From contig JADCBP010000001.1 in assembly GCA_020253445.1 (NCBI GenBank), positions 186,001 through 250,000 of the forward strand: a DNA stretch of 64,000 nt, given 5' to 3'. The translations under genes and the position numbers were made by a program. The notes beneath the pieces were generated by a model. It had not been told where the DNA came from, ran no database searches, and saw only the letters and a list, made by a program, of their open reading frames with translations. Origin of the DNA: Methylobacterium sp. Lineage in GTDB: Bacteria; Pseudomonadota; Alphaproteobacteria; Rhizobiales; Beijerinckiaceae. This document shows positions 41,039 through 49,453 of the stretch, piece after piece (position 1 is the stretch's first letter; the number at the start of each line of letters is the position of its first letter).

Positions 41039-41698
41039 TCAGTCTGCGGGAGCAGTCTTGGCCGCGACCCAGGCCGCAAGAAGCGGGCGGTAGGCGCCAA
41101 TTTCCGATGCCACGCGCGGATCGGCAGTCATCGCCGCAACCATTCGCGCCATGCGCGCGCCGGGCATGGCGGCGAGTGCAAGGGGCCGTCGCAAGGCATC
41201 AAGCCAGCACAGACCGGCGAAAAGTCCGCAATCCGCCATCCCGGGCTTTTCGCCCAGCATGAAAGGTCCGGCCTCGTCCATGGCACTTTCGATCAGGACC
41301 AGACTCTCCATGATCCGCTTGTCCGCCGAGGCCACGATTTCCGGTTTGCGACCAACGGGTGCCACATGTCCGAACAGGCTGCGGATGGCCGCTTCGAGTC
41401 TGAGGTCGACCCAGCGCGAGAGCATCCGCATTCGGGCGCGCGCCTTCAGGTCGGATGGAAAAAGCGCTGTGCCCAGGCGGCGATCTTCGAGATACTCGAT
41501 GATGCTGTCGGTTTCGGTGAGCATCAGGTCATCATCGATCAGTGCCGGAATGGTGCCGGCCGGATTGATCGCGAGATTGTCCGGCGAGCGATAGCTTCCG
41601 CCGGGCGGGTCACGGAGTTCGATATCGAGGCCTTTGAGTTTCAGCGCCAACCTGAGTTTGAAGCTGTAGAGCGAGATGGGCAGTTGATAGATGTGCAT
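41039..41698 (-). CDS. Glutathione S-transferase family protein
   Basis: 219 residues from ATG 41698, preceded by GGAG and CAGGG. The N-terminal thioredoxin-like half contains LPISLYSFKLRLALKLKGLD (catalytic Ser/Tyr region), the cis-proline in NPAGTIPALID and the glutathione-binding LTETDSIIEYL. The C-terminal half is helical. It resembles bacterial zeta/theta-like enzymes (isomerases or hydrolytic GSTs). It diverges from the creatininase-family gene across a 74-base region, so it may be co-controlled. A role in handling a reactive intermediate or formaldehyde is possible but unproven. Confidence 0.88.
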   Translation of the reverse strand: MHIYQLPISLYSFKLRLALKLKGLDIELRDPPGGSYRSPDNLAINPAGTIPALIDDDLMLTETDSIIEYLEDRRLGTALFPSDLKARARMRMLSRWVDLRLEAAIRSLFGHVAPVGRKPEIVASADKRIMESLVLIESAMDEAGPFMLGEKPGMADCGLFAGLCWLDALRRPLALAAMPGARMARMVAAMTADPRVASEIGAYRPLLAAWVAAKTAPAD

Positions 41699-41772
41699 GT
41701 AACCCTGCTCCGGTTCGACTCCTGCATCTGCGCAGAATAGCCTTACGCGGCAACGAAAGGATACCACCTCGG

Positions 41773-42543
41773 ATGCGACTTGAACTGATGACCTCACCCG
41801 CGGTCGAGGCCTATCTCCGAACCAAGCCGGGCATCGTGATACCGGTGGGAGCGACAGAGCAGCACGGGCCGGACGGCTTGATCGGGACGGATCATCTCTG
41901 TGCGGAAGCCATCGCGCGCCGCTTCGGTGAGGCCCATGGCGTCGTGGTCGCGCCGACGATCGCCTACGGCATGTCGCAATTTCATCTGGGTTTCGCCGGC
42001 ACGATCACGCTCAGGCCGTCGACATTGATCGCGATGGTGCACGACATCATTGCTTCGCTGGCCGCAACAGGCTTCACCCGCCTGTATATCCTCAACGGTC
42101 ATGGCGGCAATCTGGCTCCTGTCCGTTCGGCTGTTCAGGAATTCTACGCAGCGCTGTCACTGGCGGGCGGCAAGGTGCCAAGCCCTGTGCATTGTCGCCT
42201 GAAGAGCTGGTGGGAAATGCCGTCGGCCGATGCGCTTCGCAAGACGCTTTATGGCGAGCAGGAGGGGTATCACGCGACACCGTCGGAGGTGGCCATCACC
42301 ATGGCATCCCATCCGGATCACATCACGCCGTTCGAGCGTCCAGCTCCAAGGCAGCCAAGCCATGATGGGCTGCTTCATGCCGGCGACAACTACTACGACG
42401 CTGCCGATTACAAGGCGCGTTATCCCGATGGCCGCGTGATCTCGCATTCGGCGCTGGCAACATGCGAAGCCGGTGAAAAACTGATTGGCCTCGCCGCGGA
42501 TGATCTGGCGCGTGACTTCGCGATGTTCTGCGCCGCAACCTGA
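41773..42543 (+). CDS. Creatininase-family amidohydrolase
   Basis: 256-residue cytoplasmic metal enzyme of the creatininase fold. Metal ligands are seen at PVGATEQHGPDG (E29, H31), D40 in IGTDHLCAE, the histidine of LYILNGHGGN, and the glutamate of ATPSEVAITMA. The family hydrolyses small cyclic or linear amides: creatinine, formamidopyrimidines (ArfB-like), mycofactocin peptide (MftE). Proximity to sarcosine oxidase would fit creatinine breakdown, but no creatinase (M24-type) gene is present, so another cyclic amide is equally likely. It converges on an ABC permease gene 9 bases away. Confidence 0.87.
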   Translation: MRLELMTSPAVEAYLRTKPGIVIPVGATEQHGPDGLIGTDHLCAEAIARRFGEAHGVVVAPTIAYGMSQFHLGFAGTITLRPSTLIAMVHDIIASLAATGFTRLYILNGHGGNLAPVRSAVQEFYAALSLAGGKVPSPVHCRLKSWWEMPSADALRKTLYGEQEGYHATPSEVAITMASHPDHITPFERPAPRQPSHDGLLHAGDNYYDAADYKARYPDGRVISHSALATCEAGEKLIGLAADDLARDFAMFCAAT

Positions 42544-42552
42544 GAGCGAAAC

Positions 42553-43323
42553 TCAATGCCCGCGGTCACTGGCTCCCATGTGCCGCTCAAGGCGACGCAC
42601 CAGCCATGAGACGGCGAGGATGAGCAGCAGATATTCCAGCACCAGCAACGTGTAGATTTCGAGCGGGCGATACTCGACCAGCGTCAGTTCATTGGCCCGC
42701 CTTGTCAGTTCCTGATAGCCGATGACCGAAATCAGCGATGACATCTTGAGCACGTAGACAAACTGGTTGCCGAGCGCCGGCAAGATGCGGCGGATGGCTT
42801 GCGGCAAAACGATGAAGCGCATCACCTGCCATGAGGTCAGCCCAATGCTGCGCCCGGCTTCCCACTGGCCTTTCGGAATTGACTGAATGCCGGCCCGGAA
42901 GATTTCCGCCTCGAAGGCCGAGTCGGACAAGGCAAGTGAGATCACACCGGCTGCGAACACCCCAAACTGGATGCCGGCAACCACTGGCAGGCCGTAATAG
43001 ACCCAAAGCAGCAGAACCAGCAGTGGCACCGAGCGAAACGTCTCGACATATACCTGGTTGAACCCGCGCAGGGCTTTCTGCCTTGACAGTGCAGCCAACG
43101 CCACCGCGATCCCGACCAGGACCGAAATGACGATCGAAATGATCGAAATCGATAACGTCGCCCAGATGCCGGAGGTGAGGAACAAAAGGTTGTTCCGCCC
43201 GCGCGCATCGAACGGCGAGATGACGTGCCAGCCCCAGGTATAGGTCGAACTGGTGCAACCGCTGAGGGCGAGAGCCACTGCGGCAAGCACAAGGAATCTT
43301 GCCACGAGGGGGCTGGTGACCAT
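42553..43323 (-). CDS. Polar amino-acid ABC transporter permease with lipobox-like N-terminus
   Basis: 256-residue HisM/GlnP-type permease. The core has LTSGIWATLSISIISIVISV, VETFRSVPLLVLLLWVYYGL, then the EAA-type coupling loop SIPKGQWEAGRSIGLTSWQV with VLPQAIRRILPALGNQF. The N-terminus is unusual: VLAAVALALSGCTSS resembles a lipoprotein signal with cysteine at about 23. It lies 10 bases after the binding-protein gene of the same operon. No ATPase belongs to this operon; the one at 52243 is the nearest. Confidence 0.88.
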   Translation of the reverse strand: MVTSPLVARFLVLAAVALALSGCTSSTYTWGWHVISPFDARGRNNLLFLTSGIWATLSISIISIVISVLVGIAVALAALSRQKALRGFNQVYVETFRSVPLLVLLLWVYYGLPVVAGIQFGVFAAGVISLALSDSAFEAEIFRAGIQSIPKGQWEAGRSIGLTSWQVMRFIVLPQAIRRILPALGNQFVYVLKMSSLISVIGYQELTRRANELTLVEYRPLEIYTLLVLEYLLLILAVSWLVRRLERHMGASDRGH

Positions 43324-43333
43324 GGTGATGCAA

Positions 43334-44146
43334 TCAGCTGGATGGCAGCCACTTCGCCTGAAGCATGTCGAAGAAGCCTTCGCTCTTTTTCAACACAACC
43401 CATGTGTTGACATAGTTCAGCCAGATCGCGTCATCCTGCGCCACAACATAGGCAAAGGGCCGCTTGTTGCGCATTTCCGTACCCTTCACATTGATCGTCA
43501 ACTGGTCAAAGCGCTTGACCAGCGTCGACGCCTCGACGTTGCTGGTGATGGTGACATCGGCGCGACCGGCCAGCACCTCCTGAAAACCCGTCGCCGGGGT
43601 CTGCACAGCCTGGATGGTGGCCTTGGGGAAATGCGCGCGAGCCTGATCATGGAACACCGTGCCCATGCTGACAGCCACCCGCACATTGGCCTCGTTGATC
43701 GATTCCCAGGTGCTGAACCTGGCTGCATTGGCTTTCAATGAAAGCGGCACGGTCCCGGCCTCGATGTAGGGCGCGCTGAAGGCGGCCGTACGGGCCCTGC
43801 CCATGCTGACCGAGGCACCGGAAAAGATGTCGTAGCGATTGGCTGCAATTCCGGCGACCAGCGTAGCCCATTCCGTCGGCACCCACTCGATCCTGGCGCC
43901 CAGATCCTTGGCGAACTCGGTCATCGCCTCGATATCAAAGCCGGTATACTCGTTGGAGCCGGGATTTCGGAATGACATCGGATTGAAATCACCAGTGGTG
44001 CCGATCCGGATTGTGCCGCGCTTCAATATTTCACCAAGACGGCCAGCGCCAGTTGCGGGTGCGGTCTGTGCCTTCGCAGTGGTGTTCGCCAGCGCGGCGG
44101 CTGTTCCGGCAAGAAGGAGGGATTTGGCGAGATCACGACGTTTCAT
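43334..44146 (-). CDS. Polar amino-acid ABC transporter substrate-binding protein (PheC-like group)
   Basis: 270 residues from ATG 44146 with AGGAG upstream. Signal peptide MKRRDLAKSLLLAGTAAALA with cleavage near AKAQ (about 27); the KRRD start hints at a Tat-compatible signal. The type II binding fold is clear: IRIGTTGDFNPMSFRNPGSN, YTGFDIEAMTEFAKDLGA, YDIFSGASVSMGRARTAAFS. This group includes cyclohexadienyl dehydratases (PheC), but linkage to a permease favours transport. It sits between the XRE-cupin regulator and the permease in one operon. Confidence 0.87.
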   Translation of the reverse strand: MKRRDLAKSLLLAGTAAALANTTAKAQTAPATGAGRLGEILKRGTIRIGTTGDFNPMSFRNPGSNEYTGFDIEAMTEFAKDLGARIEWVPTEWATLVAGIAANRYDIFSGASVSMGRARTAAFSAPYIEAGTVPLSLKANAARFSTWESINEANVRVAVSMGTVFHDQARAHFPKATIQAVQTPATGFQEVLAGRADVTITSNVEASTLVKRFDQLTINVKGTEMRNKRPFAYVVAQDDAIWLNYVNTWVVLKKSEGFFDMLQAKWLPSS

Positions 44147-44261
44147 GAGAGGGCTCCTGAATGAGTGCGAAGGATCGGGATGGGACAAAGCAGGCGGGTG
44201 TCAGGATCAATGCGGGCGAACATCGTCTTTCTCCCGCCTGAAAGTGTCAATGCGAGCATGT

Positions 44262-44882
44262 TCAGCGACGCTCCGCCTGAACCGACAAGAAGCGCAGCCG
44301 GGGCGACAGAACTTCCTGGATGCCATAGCGCAGTTCCGCGTCGAGGCAGAGCGAGTCCCCTTCGCCCAGCTGCACCTCCTGTTGGCCATAACGGTAGATC
44401 GCTTCGCCTTCGAGCACATAGACGAAGACACAGCCATGCCCGGTATATGTCGGCGGCGAGGTGTTTTCGTTGCGCTCGATCGTGACCAGCAGGCTCTCGA
44501 ACTGGAGATCTCTGCGTCGATGAAATCCAAGCATGACAAAATCGTGGATGTGCTGGCCCATCAGCCGGGTCGATTTGAGCCCTTGCCCTTTCTTCACATG
44601 CGTGAAGTCGGCCACTGCCGAACCCGTATCCCGGAACAAGCTGACCATCGGCACTTCGAGCGCCGCGGCGAGCATTTCGAGGACACTCAGGGATGGCGAA
44701 ACCTGACCGCTTTCGACCCGCGAAATCATGGCAGGCGACACGCCTGCGCGCAGACCGAGGTCGCGCGCCGTCATTCGTTTGAGGTCGCGGAGTTCCCTGA
44801 TCGTCCGACCAACTGCCATGTTGATGTCGAGGCCGACACGCCGCGCCGTCTCCTCGGATTTGTGAGGGGCATTTGCGTCCAT
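44262..44882 (-). CDS. XRE-family regulator with C-terminal cupin sensor
   Basis: 206 residues. HTH at about 25-80 (IRELRDLKRMTARDLGLRAG, then VSPAMISRVESGQVSPSLSV) and a cupin at about 125-200 (HGCVFVYVLEGEAIYRYGQQ, LGEGDSLCLDAELRYGIQ). Such regulators (PuuR-like) respond to small amines, amino acids or sugars and usually repress adjacent catabolic genes. Its place inside the transporter/M29-like operon suggests control of that operon and possibly of the divergent Rieske operon. Confidence 0.9.
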   Translation of the reverse strand: MDANAPHKSEETARRVGLDINMAVGRTIRELRDLKRMTARDLGLRAGVSPAMISRVESGQVSPSLSVLEMLAAALEVPMVSLFRDTGSAVADFTHVKKGQGLKSTRLMGQHIHDFVMLGFHRRRDLQFESLLVTIERNENTSPPTYTGHGCVFVYVLEGEAIYRYGQQEVQLGEGDSLCLDAELRYGIQEVLSPRLRFLSVQAERR

Positions 44883-44954
44883 GATATAGCCTTACCGTCG
44901 CAGCAAGGGCGGACCCCTGGCAGATATCCGTGCGGTTGACCAGATAGGCGGTCA

Positions 44955-46124
44955 TCACCGCATACCCGGCATGGAAATCCCGATTTCTCCAATCCCGATT
45001 TCTCCAATCCCGATTGCCCTTGCCGGATTGTCGAACAATTCGCGCGCCGCAGGATATGCAGCCAGAATATCCGGAGCACCTGGCACCGCATGGATGTTGA
45101 TGACGCCATTCTCCCAGATCGCAACGCCATCGACGCGGATTGTCGGATCAACGACGTTCCAGCAGATTTCACCGGGCGCATAGGCTCCACAGGTGTGGAA
45201 ATGCAGCAGGCGCGGGTTGCCGAATGCCGAGCCGCTCCACCGCTCGTAGCTGGCTTCCGCGCGCTCCGGGTAGACGCAGCCGGGATGAATCCCCGCATGC
45301 CAGGAGTGCACGAAACCCCCATCGATCCCGAACAGGTTCGAGACATGCCGGTAGTGAAGCTCCGCTCGCGCGACCTCATCGGGCAAGCCTTCCCAGCCTT
45401 CGATGCGACCGTGTTCGAGACGCGCGAAAAGGGTTGAACGAAGCGGAATCCCGTAGGGCTGATAGTATTTCGAGCCGGTGCCGACGAGCAGATGCGCGAC
45501 CGCGACCTTTCCGCTGAAAGAGGCCGCATCAATGGGCGCAAACACCGATACCGGGAAGCGTTTGATGCCAACATCGGGAGCCTCGCCACCATCTGGCAAA
45601 GGAGGCCTGCCACGAAAATCGGTTCCAAGAGGACAGGTGACGTGGATGTCGCCCGCACTCGCAAAAAGCCGGTTGAATGCTCCCTTGAGCGCCACAAATG
45701 CCGCATGTGGCGCTGCCCCGAACGCAGATGCCATGGCATGCTGATCGAGCACGTAACTCACGATCGGCCTGGCTCCCGCCGGCAATTCACGAAAACGCAA
45801 CTGATCACCAAGGCGGGCCAGAAACAACGTATGGTCGGCGCGCCCCATCTCCACTGCGAGTTCGGCCGGCAATGTCTCGGCGTGCTCGTCGAACGGCACT
45901 GCGCACAAGCGAACATCGAGGCCGATCGCCTTGCCGGCAGCAGCAATCGCTTCGGCGAGGCCAGGCCCGAAATAGCCCAAGGCGGGATCTTCATGCAGGA
46001 TCAGGAGGCTGTCGCCAGACTTCGCTTGCGCGCATCCGAGCAACAGGTTGAGCGCCCCACGTTCAAGCGCATCACCACGTTCAAGCGCATCGCCAAATTC
46101 AAGCGCATCGCCAGATGCCGACAT
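44955..46124 (-). CDS. M29 aminopeptidase/NicX-superfamily-like protein, function unknown
   Basis: 389 residues resembling COG2309 (thermophilic M29 aminopeptidases and the related dihydroxypyridine dioxygenase NicX): an N-terminal Rossmann-like half (SGDSLLILHEDPALGYFGPG), then HVTCPLGTDFRGRPP, VHSWHAGIHPGCVYP and LLHFHTCGAYAPGEICWNVV. The paired H-x-D metal ligands near the C-terminus of NicX and M29 enzymes are not evident; that segment reads CWNVVDPTIRVDG. Metal chemistry may therefore differ, or the protein may have another role. Both ends carry in-frame tandem repeats (N-terminal GDALE.. units, C-terminal IGIGE units). Divergent from the Rieske gene; first in its operon. Confidence 0.6.
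   Translation of the reverse strand: MSASGDALEFGDALERGDALERGALNLLLGCAQAKSGDSLLILHEDPALGYFGPGLAEAIAAAGKAIGLDVRLCAVPFDEHAETLPAELAVEMGRADHTLFLARLGDQLRFRELPAGARPIVSYVLDQHAMASAFGAAPHAAFVALKGAFNRLFASAGDIHVTCPLGTDFRGRPPLPDGGEAPDVGIKRFPVSVFAPIDAASFSGKVAVAHLLVGTGSKYYQPYGIPLRSTLFARLEHGRIEGWEGLPDEVARAELHYRHVSNLFGIDGGFVHSWHAGIHPGCVYPERAEASYERWSGSAFGNPRLLHFHTCGAYAPGEICWNVVDPTIRVDGVAIWENGVINIHAVPGAPDILAAYPAARELFDNPARAIGIGEIGIGEIGISMPGMR
44976..45020. repeat. 15-base in-frame tandem repeat at the 3' end of the M29-like gene
   Basis: Two exact units of AATCCCGATTTCTCC (44976-44990, 44991-45005) and a diverged third (45006-45020). Because the unit is a multiple of three, it adds the peptide unit GEIGI (on the minus strand) without a frameshift. 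Copy number may vary between strains. Confidence 0.85.
46061..46114. repeat. 18-base in-frame tandem repeat at the 5' end of the M29-like gene
   Basis: Three units of 18 bases (46061-46078, 46079-46096, 46097-46114) built on TTCAAGCGCATCGCCA with one or two substitutions. On the minus strand they encode GDALEF/GDALER units right after the start codon. Confidence 0.85.
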
Positions 46125-46279
46125 CGCCCACGACGCCCCTTTTTCAGTTTGACGAGCGCAGGCTACACATGCAACATTTTACTGTCGATCAAATTCTACA
46201 CGCTGGCGCAATTACGGACATGGTTGCCTGAGTTATTGGCAATTTGTCTTGGTGGCCGAAATCCGGGCCAGGGCATTTT

Positions 46280-46374
46280 CTGATCTGCTCGAATGAGATC
46301 GGGTGCTCTGTCTCTTGGTATTGTCGCATTTTCGTCACGCGAACCGGAGCCCGCTTCGCTTGAAAATGCTCTAG
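46280..46374. repeat. Dispersed palindromic repeat, copy D
   Basis: Single unit in the opposite orientation to copies A-C: a GAATGAGATCGG-containing tail at about 46290-46302, then GCATTTTC (46326-46333), GCGAACCGGAGCCCGC, and GAAAATGC (46362-46369). It occupies the region between the divergent M29-like and Rieske genes, ending about 18 bases before the Rieske start, and so lies within the probable promoter zone. Confidence 0.8.
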
Positions 46375-46392
46375 AAAGTTTGGGGAAGGCGC

Positions 46393-47427
46393 ATGTTTCT
46401 GAGAGACTGCTGGTATGTTGCAGGCTGGACACACGAGATCACCCAGCAGCTGAAGGCCGTCCGCATCCTTGGCGAAGACATTGTGATGTATCGGACAGCA
46501 GCGGGCGAAATCGCGGCACTTCAAGATGCCTGCCCGCACCGCAAGCTGCCCCTCTCAAAGGGGACGCTGAAGGAAGACCGCATCATCTGCGGCTATCATG
46601 GGTTGACCTTCGACCAGCGTGGCGCCTGCGTGGCTGCACCGACGCAAGGGCGGATACCAACTGGCGCGGCGGTGAGGCGCTATCCGGTGAAGGACCGATA
46701 TGGTTTTGCCTGGATCTGGATGGGGGCACCCGAAAAGGCCGATGAAAGCCTGATTATCGATATCCCCGACTATGACAACCCGTCCTGGGGCCGGACCAAG
46801 GGCGGCGACATGACCATCGCCTGCAACTACCTCTACATTGTCGATAACCTGCTGGACCCCTCGCATGTCGCCTGGGTGCATCTGACGTCATTTGCTGGAG
46901 CAAAGACCGACGACACGCCGCTCTCCATCGATGTCAACACGGACGGCGTGGTTGTCTGGCGCTGGATGATGGATACCGAAGCGCCGCCCTATTATGCGCC
47001 GTTACTCAAGTTCAGTGGCAATGTCGATCGCAAGCAGCATTATGAGTGCGTCTTGCCGTCGATTGGCATCAACAAATCCATCTTCTCGCCGGCCGGCCAT
47101 GGCGGACCTGACAAGCCCTTCCATGAGAAGACCTATATCAACATCTCCTACAACTTCATGACGCCCATCGATGAGGATAACAGCCACTACTTCTGGTTCC
47201 AGCATCGCAACACCGACCCTGATGACGAGTCGATTTCGGAGAAGATGAACGCCGGGGCCAGGACAGCCTTTATCGAAGATCGCGATGTTCTGGTGGCTGT
47301 TCACAACGGCATGGCCAACCGGAAAACACCCCATCTCGATCTGGCGCTGGACGCGGGCGCGCTGCGCTTTCGCAAACTGCTTCAAACCCGGATGACCGCT
47401 GAAGCGGCATCAGACAAGGCAGCATGA
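46393..47427 (+). CDS. Rieske non-heme iron oxygenase, VanA-type (predicted N- or O-demethylase)
   Basis: 344 residues. The Rieske domain has CPHRKLPLSKG and CGYHGLTFD (C-x-H, 16 residues, C-x2-H). The catalytic domain has the mononuclear iron motif DNLLDPSHVAWVH with two histidines. Length and motifs match the VanA group, which includes vanillate and dicamba O-demethylases and the caffeine N-demethylases. It is followed after 1 base by a matching reductase gene. In a cluster with sarcosine oxidase and amino-acid-type transporters, N-demethylation releasing formaldehyde is the favoured reaction; substrate unknown. ATG 46393 is preceded by GGGGAA. Confidence 0.9.
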   Translation: MFLRDCWYVAGWTHEITQQLKAVRILGEDIVMYRTAAGEIAALQDACPHRKLPLSKGTLKEDRIICGYHGLTFDQRGACVAAPTQGRIPTGAAVRRYPVKDRYGFAWIWMGAPEKADESLIIDIPDYDNPSWGRTKGGDMTIACNYLYIVDNLLDPSHVAWVHLTSFAGAKTDDTPLSIDVNTDGVVVWRWMMDTEAPPYYAPLLKFSGNVDRKQHYECVLPSIGINKSIFSPAGHGGPDKPFHEKTYINISYNFMTPIDEDNSHYFWFQHRNTDPDDESISEKMNAGARTAFIEDRDVLVAVHNGMANRKTPHLDLALDAGALRFRKLLQTRMTAEAASDKAA

Positions 47428-47428
47428 C

Positions 47429-48535
47429 GTGGGCCAGTTGGGAACGGCCTGGCGACGTTACAAGGTTATCGGCCGCAAGATGGAAAGCGAGGTGGTGTGC
47501 TCGCTGCATCTGGCGGCAGATGATGGCGGCCCGTTGCCGCCCTTTGCCGCCGGTCAGTTCCTGACATTTCGGTTGTCCGGTCCGGATGGCAGGCCAATAC
47601 CGCGCAACTACAGCCTGTCATCCGACCCATCCGACCTCTCGGCCTATCGCATCAGCGTCAAGCGCGAACCCCCGCCACCGGGCAGGCCTGATCTGCCGCC
47701 GGGCTTTGGTTCGGGCTTCATGCATGATGAGGTCCAGATCGGCACAATCCTCCAAGGATCAGCGCCCAAAGGGCAGTTCCAGCTCGATGAAGCTTCGCAG
47801 CGCCCTGTGCTGTTGCTGGCTGGTGGTATTGGCATCACCCCCCTGTTGGCCATGGCGCATGTGCTCGCGCGCTCATCTCGAAGGACATATCTGATCCATG
47901 CCTGCGAGAACGGTCGGGTTCAGCCTTTTTCGGGCGAATTGGCCGAGTTGGCGGTGCGGTGTCCCAATCTGACCGTTGCGACCTGCCTGCGAGAACCCGG
48001 TGCACGGGACCATGCCTTGGCCCATCATCATTTCGATGGAGTGGTGACGGCCGACATATTGCGGAAGGTCCTGCCGATCGGGAACTACGATGCCTATCTG
48101 TGCGGACCCGCCGGTTTCATGCAGGCGATGTATGGTCTCCTGCTCGATCTTGGCCTCCGCGAAGAACAGATCCGTTACGAATTCTTCGGCCCATCGACGG
48201 TGCTGAAACAGCACCCGCCGGATGCTCTTGCGACCCGGCCGGCTGTGATGCCCCGGACGGAGGCCACCCAAGCGAGGGGCACTGCAATCAGCGTCACTTT
48301 CTCGCGCTCTGGGATTTCCGTGCCTTGGGACGGCAGTTCTCGAACCTTGCTCGATCTTGCCGAAGCGAACGGATTGGCTCCCGCATTTTCCTGCCGCAAC
48401 GGTATCTGCAACACCTGTCTGTGCGAGGTCGAAGGCGAGGTCGCCTATCTCGAGGAGCCGCTCGATGAACCAGGCCCGGGAATGGCTCTGATCTGCTGCA
48501 GCGTGCCGAAATCGCCGCTGGTCATCGGGATCTGA
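47429..48535 (+). CDS. Ferredoxin-NAD(P)H reductase partner of the Rieske oxygenase
   Basis: 368 residues, GTG start one base after the oxygenase stop. Order: flavin barrel (PRNYSLSSDPSDLSAYRISV), NAD domain (LLLAGGIGITPLLAM; YLCGPAGFMQAMY) and a C-terminal plant-type 2Fe-2S ferredoxin with cysteines in FSCRNGICNTCLCEVEG and LICCS. The architecture matches GbcB/CntB/StcE-like reductases that feed electrons to demethylating Rieske enzymes, rather than the VanB order being decisive. Coupled expression with the oxygenase is certain from the spacing. Confidence 0.9.
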   Translation: MGQLGTAWRRYKVIGRKMESEVVCSLHLAADDGGPLPPFAAGQFLTFRLSGPDGRPIPRNYSLSSDPSDLSAYRISVKREPPPPGRPDLPPGFGSGFMHDEVQIGTILQGSAPKGQFQLDEASQRPVLLLAGGIGITPLLAMAHVLARSSRRTYLIHACENGRVQPFSGELAELAVRCPNLTVATCLREPGARDHALAHHHFDGVVTADILRKVLPIGNYDAYLCGPAGFMQAMYGLLLDLGLREEQIRYEFFGPSTVLKQHPPDALATRPAVMPRTEATQARGTAISVTFSRSGISVPWDGSSRTLLDLAEANGLAPAFSCRNGICNTCLCEVEGEVAYLEEPLDEPGPGMALICCSVPKSPLVIGI

Positions 48536-48559
48536 TGGCAAGATGATGGGAGAAAGCGA

Positions 48560-49399
48560 ATGAGCGATTATTCCATCATGCCTGCCCCCTCCGCCCGGAT
48601 GCGCCGCAAGGCAAAGGCACGCCATGCCGCCCTCATTGACATTGCCTCGTTCATCCTGTTCGTCGCGGCGCTTGCCTGGCTGATCCTGCGCGGTGCCCAG
48701 AGCATGGGCTATAACTGGCAGTGGTTCCGCGTTCCTCGCTATCTCTGGCGCATGATCGACGGCCAATTGATCTGGGGCCCGCTGATGAAGGGCCTGTTCG
48801 TTACCTTGCAGATTTCAGCGATCGCGATGGTTCTGGCTTTGGCCATCGGCCTTTTGACGGCCCTCCTTCGGCTATCGCCAAGCCTTGTCGGACGGGGCAT
48901 CGCGAGGGCTTATCTTGAAATCATCCGCAACACGCCTCTGCTTGTTCAGGTGCTGGTGTTCTATTTCATCATCGCACAGATCCTCGGGATCTCGCGATTC
49001 TGGGCCGGCGTGCTCTGTTTGGCTATTTACGAAGGCGCATTTGCCGCCGAGATCATCCGGGGCGGCATCATCGCGGTCAAGCGCGGCCAATGGGAGGCGG
49101 GGCGAGCACTCGGCCTCAAGCCTTTCGACCTATACCGTGACGTGGTCCTGCCTCAGGCTGTCCCGCTGATGTTGCCGCCGCTGGCGGGGGTGCTGGTCAA
49201 CCTTGTCAAGCACTCCGCCATCGTCAGCGTGATTGCCGTGTTCGATCTGACCACCGAGGGACGCACGATTGTGGCCGACACGTTCATGGCTTTCGAAATC
49301 TGGTTGACGGTCGCGGGGCTTTATCTCGTGATCACTTTGTCGCTGTCGCTTCTGGTGCTGGGCCTTGAGCGAAGGTTTGGACGATCCCGGCATGCCTGA
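48560..49399 (+). CDS. Polar amino-acid ABC transporter permease 1
   Basis: 279 residues, ATG preceded by GGGAG. After a hydrophilic N-terminus come TM segments (IASFILFVAALAWLILRGA; FVTLQISAIAMVLALAIGLL), AYLEIIRNTPLLVQVLVFYF and the coupling loop AVKRGQWEAGRALGLKPFDL with VLPQAVPLMLPPLAGVLVNL. HisM/GlnP type. It follows the reductase gene by 24 bases and is probably cotranscribed with the Rieske pair. Confidence 0.92.
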   Translation: MSDYSIMPAPSARMRRKAKARHAALIDIASFILFVAALAWLILRGAQSMGYNWQWFRVPRYLWRMIDGQLIWGPLMKGLFVTLQISAIAMVLALAIGLLTALLRLSPSLVGRGIARAYLEIIRNTPLLVQVLVFYFIIAQILGISRFWAGVLCLAIYEGAFAAEIIRGGIIAVKRGQWEAGRALGLKPFDLYRDVVLPQAVPLMLPPLAGVLVNLVKHSAIVSVIAVFDLTTEGRTIVADTFMAFEIWLTVAGLYLVITLSLSLLVLGLERRFGRSRHA

Positions 49400-49453
49400 T
49401 GGCGCAACCCTTGCCTTGATCCTTGACGAAAACGACACATAGGGGAGATCAAC

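Noticed and set aside
35988-42543. Complete creatinine degradation pathway (creatininase plus sarcosine oxidase)
   Set aside because: The middle enzyme creatinase (M24 pita-bread fold) is absent from the window, and the creatininase family has several other activities. Kept only as one hypothesis.
43334-44146. Cyclohexadienyl dehydratase (PheC) instead of a transport protein
   Set aside because: The binding fold is shared, but an adjacent permease in the same operon makes transport the simpler reading; catalytic residues could not be verified by eye.
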